A stretch of DNA of 64,000 nt, taken from positions 19,977,874-20,041,873 of the forward strand of contig CM069455.1 of the NCBI GenBank assembly GCA_035610835.1, read 5' to 3'. Source of the stretch: Ophiura sarsii (taxonomy: Eukaryota > Echinodermata > Ophiuroidea > Amphilepidida > Ophiuridae). Numbering within the stretch: position 1 is the stretch's first letter; each line of letters begins with the position of its first letter. The notes under the pieces were generated by a model, which was given only the letters and a program-made list of their open reading frames with translations, was not told where the DNA came from and ran no database searches. The translations under genes and the position numbers were made by a program. Positions 56,822 to 64,000 of this stretch are shown here, in pieces.

Positions 56822-56843
56822 GGGGGGGGGGGGGGGGGGGGGG
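56822..56843 (+). repeat. poly-G tract (22 G)
   Basis: Uninterrupted G run. Confidence 0.9.
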
Positions 56844-56989
56844 TACCGCGCCATTTTGTCCGGAAGCAATGGTCATGACGTCATATTTTGGTCGATTTTC
56901 TGAACTTTTTTATTGGATTTCCCGGGTGTGCGGGTCCATGATGCCCAGTTTACAGCATTTTGGTGCTGGGCGGAGGTAGCATGTCTCTG

Positions 56990-58105
56990 ATGGCTGGCAG
57001 AGCCGTTCCTTTGAAGGCGCAGGCGTTAACCGTGGGTGCTATGATGATGGGTGGTGATAAATTGTTCCAGATGCGGATGGTTCTTGGGTAGAAAGAAAAC
57101 TTGAAGGCCTCTGTTTTGGTTGATGGTATTTGATATTTGAGTGTGTGTGGTCATGGCGGGCAAAGTATGTAGCTGGGATGACACTAGCCCTCCTCGTAGG
57201 GCCACTATCCAGGGAAATACTATACTAAGATAGAATATAGAAACACTGAGTCAGCCGTCCTCCAGCCGACGGGTTCGGTTCTCGGGTTGGTCGGTTCTCG
57301 GATGGGGAACAATTTGTCTAGGATTATAGATTGAGTAGTCCTAAAGGTAGGACTAGGATGACACATGGTGGAAATTGTATGTTGGCTAAATTGTAGTGGA
57401 TTTTGTAGAACATGACATTTTGGTTCAGAAGCCGGCGTACATGGAGTGGGTTCCATCCCAGGGTGGTAATGAGGGATGACACAGATGTTAGTCCTCCTGT
57501 AGTCAGCACAGACAAACCTCGCTGCTCCACGCTGGGTTCCAGACTTCTGAAGCGTATTCTAGCCGTGGCCGAACTAGGGATTCGTAAGCTCTGATCTTTA
57601 CTTTTTTGGAGCAGGGAGCTAGAGTCCTGCGGACTAGGCCCAGAGTCCGGTTTGCCTTTTTAATGGTGGTTTGGCAATGGCTGTTCCAACGGAGATCATC
57701 TGTGATAGTAACACCAAGATAATCATGCTCTGTGACTCTCGAAAGTGGCTCACCAAAGAAAGAATATGTGAACACATTGGGCTGACGCTTGCGGGTGATA
57801 CTGAGTGATGCGCATTTCTTGATGTTAAATTCCATCAGCCATGTGTCTGCCCATCGAGCTAGTGCTTGAAGATCCTGTTGTAGAACTTGATGGTCTTCTG
57901 GTGAGTGGATCTCACGGTACACTATGCTGTCATCCGCAAATAGCCTGATGTTGGATTGGATGCTTTCCTGGATGTCATTTATGTAGAGTAGGAATAAGGC
58001 TGGTCCAAGCACAGACCCTTGTGGGACGCCAGATGTGACAGAAGCATCATCTGTATGCGTGCCCACACGCACAGCGCTGCTGGCGTTGACCAAATGACGC
58101 CATTT
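56990..58105 (-). pseudogene. CR1/Jockey-like LINE 3' part (RT C-terminal half)
   Basis: The frame 57,503-58,093 carries TSGVPQGSVLGPALFLLYIN (RT palm) and NIRLFADDSIVY (catalytic ADD), then VRPRLEYASEVWNP. A frameshift near 57,520 leads to TSVSSLITTLGWNPLHVRRL and MFYKIHYNLANIQFPP, then YPRTIRIWNNL close to 57,090. 5' truncated within the palm and interrupted by a CCGAGAACCGAC repeat near 57,270. Inactive. Confidence 0.88.
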
Positions 58106-58109
58106 TGTG

Positions 58110-58960
58110 TTCGAAATATTAAAATGTTACCGTTCTCTCAAAAATAAGGAGTATAATCACATTACAAACACATTTTGTGCGAGAGAAACACACACATTTG
58201 GCAAAAATGGCACAATAAAAATCCGTTCGTTATAAATAAATGGATATGGATATTATAAATAATAAAACTATCACAATTATATACTCATGGATCTCTGTGG
58301 CGTGCATAGGTTGGCCATGTCGTTGGCAATCAGCAATCATGGGTTCGATTTTCGAATATTCCTTGTTATCCTTTTATTTTTCTATTTTTTAAACTTGATG
58401 GTGGATTAATGTAACATCATTGTTATGTCAATTGTTATCAATTATAAAGGCCGCCCATGCGTTTATAGTTTTCTTTTTATTCATTTATCTATCATAAATT
58501 TATCTCTTGATTTATTTAACTTTGTATCTAAACAATTAAAATGCGTAAACAATTATATTATTGTTCGATAAATAAGTGATTTAACTTGAGTTCAGTTTGA
58601 TTAATGATAGCAAGACTTGTTGTAAAACCATTTTACCAGTGTGCCCAACAATTTCTCCTTTGCACACTTTATTTATACATTCAGAGATGTCAATTCATTC
58701 AATTTTAGCTTGTTATAGCTAGGCTAATAATATACAATTATAAGCAAGTTTGCAACCGGGTTTGCCGGGTTAGATCAGGGGTTTTAGCTCTAAATTGGTG
58801 AAAACAGGGAAATCGTGTAAAATGATACCATAACATATAATGTAACATAATATTAGAATATAATAGCATTTTAATTTAATAGAATAGAAACATCCGATAT
58901 AGCCTACTTAGGAAAACATTTGTATTTTATTTTATTTTATTAAGAATAATATAAAATGAA
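58110..58960. other. no gene recognised
   Basis: A+T-rich intergenic DNA between two transposons. Confidence 0.4.
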
Positions 58961-59466
58961 ATAAACTATGAGGGTCATTCAATAAGTTCTACCTCCTACC
59001 TCATAACTTTGCTATATAAGCAAGTCGTATGAAATATTCCACAATTGTAGCTTTAAATCTCAGCTACAAATTCATAGTTAACTCGTCCGAGTACTGTTTG
59101 TATACTTTTCTGGAGATGCTGTGAAAACTAATGGTAAATGAGTGCGACGGAAACGGATAAAAATAGGGCCAAATGTCTCCTAAGTGCTATTCATCTGGCC
59201 AATTCTAAGAGACAAAACGTACCTATAGGTCAATTAAAACCGTTCTAAATTACAGATATCTCTTGAATAGACTATAAAAAATAAAAGTCACTGATTTTCT
59301 TGGAGAAAAAACGCCCTCTAATTAGCCAGAACCAGACCATAACACCTTTTAGTTTTAACCCTCCCCCCAGAGAACTGCTGAAAAAGTCATATTTGCTTTT
59401 CTAAAGAACTAAGAGATCTTCAATATACAGGACTAAATAGAGGGATTACAAGTATATTATAAGTGA

Positions 59467-62223
59467 TTATTTTCTACCACTGACTACCTGATTAACTATT
59501 ATAAAGGTAACATATGGCCATGTGTTTTGAACTCGCCACCCTTCCCGTTGCATGTCCAGATTTTTACATTTTACACCATCTGAGAGTCGAATTAACATAT
59601 CGCAATAACTACTTGTTCTACCCCATAGCTTTCTTGCTCCGTGCTTTGGGATCCAATGTATAAGTTTGTGTACAAGCTCCTTGGACCCTCTGAAGCAGTG
59701 TCCAGCAAATCTTGCTCTGCGCTCTCTGATCTTGTCCGAGACTTTTGGCATGTCCCCATACAGGTCCTTATTTGTCACATGCTGACTCCAGTTGATGTTG
59801 AACACAGATCTTAGCATCCTAGTGTAGCATCCATCCAGTTGTTTACCAAGCTTTGGGGTGACTGTCCATGCCTCACATCCATAAAGGAGGACGGATTCTA
59901 CTGTAGCTATGAACAGTCTTTCTTTGAGCTTTCTGGATAATGATTTAGCCTTCCATAGCTGACTAAGTTTGCCACAAGCTCTCCATGCAGCTGCTTTGCG
60001 TGTTTTGATGTCCTTTTCAGTGTTGTTCATCCAGGCTCCAAGGTATTTGAAGTCTTCCACTTTATCAAGGCGCATGCCTTCACTTGTGGTAATTACAGGT
60101 ACTTGCGTCTGGTTGAAGGACATGTACTTCGTCTTTGCAGCGTTCATTTTGAGCCCTACTCTTCCCACTGAAGTCTCCACTCTATTGAGTAGTGATTGCG
60201 CTTGAGACACTTCCTCAGACAACAGTGCAATGTCATCAGCAAAGTCTAAGTCTGTTACTACGGTTGGTCCTATTCTTCTGCTGCTTCTTTTTGTTAGGTG
60301 GAATCCTAGCTCTTCTTCTCTGCCATCTATGGCCTCTCTTAGGGCATAGTCAAGAACAATGACAAAAAGATATGGAGCCAGGGTGTCTCCTTGTAATACT
60401 CCAGCCAGTATCTCAAACACTTCTGTTTCTCCATCTGGTGATATGACCTTTGCCTTGGTGTCTTTGTATATGTCTGCTATCGCATTTGTAAGCTGATCAG
60501 GTACACCATAGGCTTTCAATATTTGCAGCATTCGTCCCCTATGTATTGTGTCAAACGCTTTCTTGAAGTCGATAAAGGTTATGATGGCTGGCAGGTGATT
60601 TGATCTTATTCCCTCAATAATTCTTCGAAGGGCAAGTATATGACCTACAGTGGTACGTCCTACTCTGAAGCCATTTTGATTAGCTCTTAGGTGGACGTCG
60701 AGCTCCGGTCTAATTCTGTTGAGTATCATCTTGTTGTATAGCTTGGCAACAATTGAACTCAGGCTTATTCCACGGTAGTTACCCCCCAAGCTGAGATCAC
60801 CTGATTTCGGTATTGGTACTATGTTGAGAATGGACCACTGTTCTGGCTTTCCCCCGTTCAACAAGGCATCATTGCAGAAGTCGAGAATGATGTTATCCAA
60901 ATCACATCTTTTGAGCATTTCAGGTGTAATACCATCTTCCCCACAGCTTTTCCCCTCTACTAGTGCCTTCTTAGCCTTCTCATATTCCTCCAAGTCAAAG
61001 GTTCCTACTTTAATGTTGAGATCTGGTAGTATTGGAACAATTTCCTCATCCTCATTACTTATATGTGGTGGGCTCCCAAGTAGATTTTTGAAGTGAGTGT
61101 ACCAGTTGTTTAATCTCTCCTTTTGCGTGGACCCTTTGATTTGCCCCTTTCTTGTTGTCAGTCTTCCTGATATTTGGTTTATCAGTTTCCAACTCTTACC
61201 ATGCTTGCTGTTTATGTGAGCATTTTCTACCTCTCTTAGCTTATTGGTAAGGTCTTTCTCTTTCACTTGATCATAAGCCTCCCCTAGGCTCTTCTTAGCA
61301 TCCTTATAATCTCTGCTATTATTCTCATTGCTAGTGTCTAGTTGATATTTTGCGTAAGCTTCATCAATTTTTGTTCTCGCCCTGATAACCTGGGCGTCTT
61401 TTGAGAAGTAGTTTCTTTTCTCTTTCTTCCTCGCAGGAATGACTTCCTCTGCAGCTTCTTGAGTGGCTGTAATGAACCTTGTGTATTTCTCAGTTGCAGT
61501 TTCTACGTCATCCTGAAGGGGCTGAAACCTATTGCGCACCTCTATACTGTATTTAGCTTGTAGATCTTGATCAGTTGTCAATAGATTCCAATCGTACTGC
61601 TTTTTCCGTTTGATGATCTTACTCTTCCTGAGGCTTAGTCGGATGCTAGCAGAGACTATTCTATGGTCAGATCCCACACTAGCAAAGGTGTTGTATGCTT
61701 CAGAATTTTGAACACTGTTTCGCCATTTCCGCCTGACAAGGATGTAGTCCAGCTGTAGTTTGTTGCCGCCTGGGCTGACATATGTCCACAACTTGCCTTT
61801 TTTCTTGCGAAAGTAGGTATTTGCTACTATTAGATCTTTCTCTTTAGCTAGTTCTGCTAGATACTCTCCATTTCTGTTTGTATCATCATGGTATGAAAAT
61901 TTGGCGTCATCCTTTCCAAGTCTGGCATTGTAGTCGCCAACAACAAGCAAGATGTTGTGTGCTGGAATGGAGTCAATTGCCCCCTTTAGACTGTTGTAGT
62001 GCTCTTCTATGATGTCCTCTTCCGCCACATTTGTAGGGCAGTAGGTCACCACTACAGTTGTTGCTGGGTTACCATGGAAGTTAACTATGAGTGTACGATC
62101 AGAATGTGGTTTAATACTCGCTAATGATCGGAGTGCTGTGTTGTTGAGTAGTATCCCGACTCCACCTACAGCTGCACCTGCTTTATTTCTTGTTGCTGAG
62201 GTAGTGATCAGTGTTCTGCCCAA
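59467..62223 (-). CDS. RTE-like LINE ORF: endonuclease plus reverse transcriptase
   Basis: A 918-codon open frame. The apurinic-type endonuclease part has GDYNA (96-100) and SDHR (185-188), but the usual first ~60-80 residues are missing and the frame opens with TTG rather than ATG, so it is 5' truncated. The reverse transcriptase has PIPKSGDL (471-478), IDFKKAFD (551-558), LQGDTLAP (610-617) and the catalytic FADD (661-664), then FKYLGAW (725-731). The last ~20 residues (QNTWPYVTF...) are encoded by a flanking inverted repeat. No internal stop in 2.7 kb suggests a recent insertion. Family assignment (RTE superfamily) is by motif style only. Confidence 0.88.
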   Translation of the reverse strand: MGRTLITTSATRNKAGAAVGGVGILLNNTALRSLASIKPHSDRTLIVNFHGNPATTVVVTYCPTNVAEEDIIEEHYNSLKGAIDSIPAHNILLVVGDYNARLGKDDAKFSYHDDTNRNGEYLAELAKEKDLIVANTYFRKKKGKLWTYVSPGGNKLQLDYILVRRKWRNSVQNSEAYNTFASVGSDHRIVSASIRLSLRKSKIIKRKKQYDWNLLTTDQDLQAKYSIEVRNRFQPLQDDVETATEKYTRFITATQEAAEEVIPARKKEKRNYFSKDAQVIRARTKIDEAYAKYQLDTSNENNSRDYKDAKKSLGEAYDQVKEKDLTNKLREVENAHINSKHGKSWKLINQISGRLTTRKGQIKGSTQKERLNNWYTHFKNLLGSPPHISNEDEEIVPILPDLNIKVGTFDLEEYEKAKKALVEGKSCGEDGITPEMLKRCDLDNIILDFCNDALLNGGKPEQWSILNIVPIPKSGDLSLGGNYRGISLSSIVAKLYNKMILNRIRPELDVHLRANQNGFRVGRTTVGHILALRRIIEGIRSNHLPAIITFIDFKKAFDTIHRGRMLQILKAYGVPDQLTNAIADIYKDTKAKVISPDGETEVFEILAGVLQGDTLAPYLFVIVLDYALREAIDGREEELGFHLTKRSSRRIGPTVVTDLDFADDIALLSEEVSQAQSLLNRVETSVGRVGLKMNAAKTKYMSFNQTQVPVITTSEGMRLDKVEDFKYLGAWMNNTEKDIKTRKAAAWRACGKLSQLWKAKSLSRKLKERLFIATVESVLLYGCEAWTVTPKLGKQLDGCYTRMLRSVFNINWSQHVTNKDLYGDMPKVSDKIRERRARFAGHCFRGSKELVHKLIHWIPKHGARKLWGRTSSYCDMLIRLSDGVKCKNLDMQREGWRVQNTWPYVTFIIVNQVVSGRK
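59507..59545. repeat. family B end, left member of inner inverted pair
   Basis: ATATGGCCATGTGTTTTGAA followed by CTCGCCACCC. Inverse at 63,035-63,078. Overlaps the 3' end of the LINE ORF. Confidence 0.75.
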
Positions 62224-62244
62224 AATGATCTCATATTTTTTTCT

Positions 62245-63078
62245 TCATATTTTGATTAAAGCTCAATATTTTATTTCATTCCTATCCCAATCATCATTTT
62301 ACTGTGCATATTAGTTCCTCATGCAATTTACCCATCAGAACATAATGGTTGTCAAGGGTAACTTGTTGAAATATACTATTTCGGGAAGTCAAATGAGCAC
62401 AAACGTTTACATTTCAAATTTGTTAGAGTTTTCACATATATTTTTTTGGCTATTCACCCTATCCTATTTTAAGCAAGATTTCTGAATTCCCCTATTCGAG
62501 AGCTTTCCAAAAATGTATAATTTTGCTATAATCGGTTGAATAATTTTGTTGTGATAGTCATGAATGTAAAACCGATGAATTAGGGCAAGTTCACTGTGTA
62601 GCGAATAGGGAGAAAGGCAAGGACAATGCAATCGATTCGTGATTACAACTGTTACGTATGAGTTGACACGTTTGTTGAAACAGAAACTTATAGAATATAA
62701 AACAATCTATAAAATGAGAGCAAAATCATGTTTGTACCATACAGAAATGAGGAGTTATTGTAATTTGAACGTAGAATTGGGAACATTTTCTACATTCCCC
62801 ATAGAGATTGTACATGACGCCACCGCCACCGCCACCGCCGCCACTCCTGACTTTCGAAATATAATCAATCATATCTCAGCCAAACAGTTATAGAAATACT
62901 TGATTGATTTACACAGTGTAGCTAGATAAATAAGCTTTTAAATGAAACCTAAACCATAGCTCTACCACATATAGTTGTTGAGTTAATAGAGAGAGATGGA
63001 TGATTCGTCACCAAAAATGCAACGCCGCCACCCTTTTTGGGTGGTCAGTTCAAAACACATGGCCATATACGTAAACGC
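62245..63078. repeat. dispersed repeat family B, copy 2 (inverted)
   Basis: Reverse complement of 10,050-10,960 in order: TTCCTCATGCAATTTACCCAT, CTTTCCAAAAATGTATAATTTTGC, ACTGTGTAGCGAATAGGGAG, and the GGGTGGTCAGTTCAAAACAC end. Contains a (CCGCCA)n microsatellite at 62,818-62,842. Confidence 0.65.
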
Positions 63079-63639
63079 ATAAAATGACTGTCATGTTAAG
63101 ATTTAACATCCGAGGCATCATTGTGACTTGACTTGTGTAACAATGAGCATTTAATTGAATAGCAGTATTCCAGTATGCTAAAGGCGAGCAATACATCCGA
63201 GTTGATATTATACTATTTGCAAGCCTACAAAGGTTAATATTGCCAACCATCTAATCTATATGTGATAATATAGTATTATATTCAGAAATCATCCATTGTT
63301 TTCTATTTTCAGTATTTAAATCGTACTATTATATCTAATCATACAATACGGAGAGAAACCTAAAAAACATATATTTATCGTTAGTGTAATTTTCCGTGTC
63401 CATTGTCCAAAATCTCTCACTGGCTTTGAATGCATCATAACAAAAGTAAAACAGATATCAGTTATCATTTACTATAATTATATGTGTACATAGGAATCAG
63501 AGCTATAATCATGACAAATGTCATGAGGCTGACATTTATATTAGCAATGTTATGAGTGAGGAGGTAGAACTTATTGAATGACCCTCGTAGAAACATTGGA
63601 TGAAGCCTAATAATTTGGCAAACAATGAATTAAATCTAA

Positions 63640-63905
63640 CTGAATGAATTTAATTTAATTTAATTTAAAAGCCTATTTGGGAGAACAATCAATTGAATTC
63701 AATCTAATATAATTTAGCCGCGACTCCCCCCACCCCCACCCCCAATTTTCGAGTTATGAATTTTGCAATTTTTGAGTTTATGGACTCAAATTACATTATT
63801 GATCTAAATAAATCAAATCATGACCTTTGAATAGAATAGAATAGAATAGAAAAGAATTAATAGAATAGAATAGAATAATAGAAAAGAATAGAATAGAATA
63901 GAACA
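63640..63905. repeat. TTTAA and (AGAAT)n simple repeats
   Basis: TTAATTTAATTTAA (63,649-63,668), a C-rich CCCCCACCCCCACCCCC run (63,727-63,744) and about a dozen AGAAT units (63,830-63,905). Confidence 0.85.
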
Positions 63906-64000
63906 GTAGGGGAAGGTGGGGTAATGGCGGACACCTTTTGTCAGAGAGGTATAACACACATATAATACGTCATATAACAATAAAAATCATGTAAACACAA
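63906..64000. other. possible start of another dispersed element
   Basis: GTAGGGGAAGGTGGGGTAATGG resembles the start of the repeat at 9,535. Cut off by the window end. Confidence 0.3.

Larger units (their letters stand above)
58969..63587. mobile_element. mariner-like inverted-repeat pair enclosing 4.6 kb
   Basis: Left end TGAGGGTCATTCAATAAGTT then CTACCTCCTACCTCATAACT; right end is its inverse (AACTTATTGAATGACCCTCG). Both are flanked by TA (58,967-58,968; 63,588-63,589). Similarity of the ends extends about 70 bases. GAGGGTCATTCAATAAGT resembles mariner-type termini. No transposase frame was found inside; the interior is occupied by a LINE and family B repeat. Confidence 0.75.

Noticed and set aside
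60821..61096. 91-codon plus-strand ORF inside the LINE
   Set aside because: Antisense shadow of the reverse transcriptase frame.

Overview
The window is nuclear DNA of a metazoan, about 60% A+T. It has spliced genes with GT-AG introns, many short inverted-repeat transposons, LINE fragments, a tRNA-derived SINE pair and satellite-like arrays. The abundance of TAGGCCTA-type motifs, the LINE types and the content of the one clear gene suggest a marine invertebrate deuterostome, perhaps an echinoderm or hemichordate. That taxonomic placement is inference only.

One host gene dominates. On the minus strand, from 42,942 down to 16,060, I could chain 20 coding exons whose splice sites and reading phases all agree. 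They encode a predicted protein of about 923 residues. It starts with a kinesin-type motor fold (P-loop GESGSGKT at residues 79-86) and continues as a long coiled coil. The last third matches my memory of the C-terminal half of vertebrate CCDC78, a deuterosome/centriole-amplification protein. The P-loop is intact, but both nucleotide-sensing switches are degenerate (DMPAADK where kinesins have DLAGSE, and no NxxSSRSH). The best reading is a CCDC78 orthologue that keeps an ancestral, probably inactive, kinesin head. Two of its exons have had their 3' ends tandemly copied into the following intron. One of these arrays (28,897-29,719) keeps the coiled-coil frame open across copies separated by 30-bp GT...AG linkers.

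Layout. 1-1.7 kb: repeat fragment and a weak candidate small gene with mucin-like 36-bp repeats on the plus strand. 1.7-16 kb: no convincing gene; palindromic minisatellite, a ~130-bp satellite rich in DR1 nuclear-receptor-like sites (5.3-6.3 kb), fold-back elements, a 1.38-kb hAT-type element with 8-bp target duplications, a TTAA-flanked fold-back MITE and a LINE 3' fragment. 16-43 kb: the CCDC78-like gene with introns full of MITEs (hAT-type, TTAA-type and TA-type), SINEs and a LINE fragment. 43-57 kb: repeats only, including a GTCGGC-rich block just upstream of the gene start, a decayed coiled-coil pseudogene split by a MITE, an orphan retroelement nuclease-like ORF and a palindromic-unit satellite. 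57-58.1 kb: CR1/Jockey-like LINE 3' part. 58.97-63.59 kb: a mariner-like inverted-repeat pair enclosing a largely intact RTE-like LINE ORF (EN + RT, 59,467-62,223). 63.6-64 kb: pentanucleotide repeats.

Apart from the CCDC78-like gene, nothing here forms a pathway. The rest is transposon-driven intron and intergenic sequence. All family names come from reading translated motifs by eye; no database search was possible.
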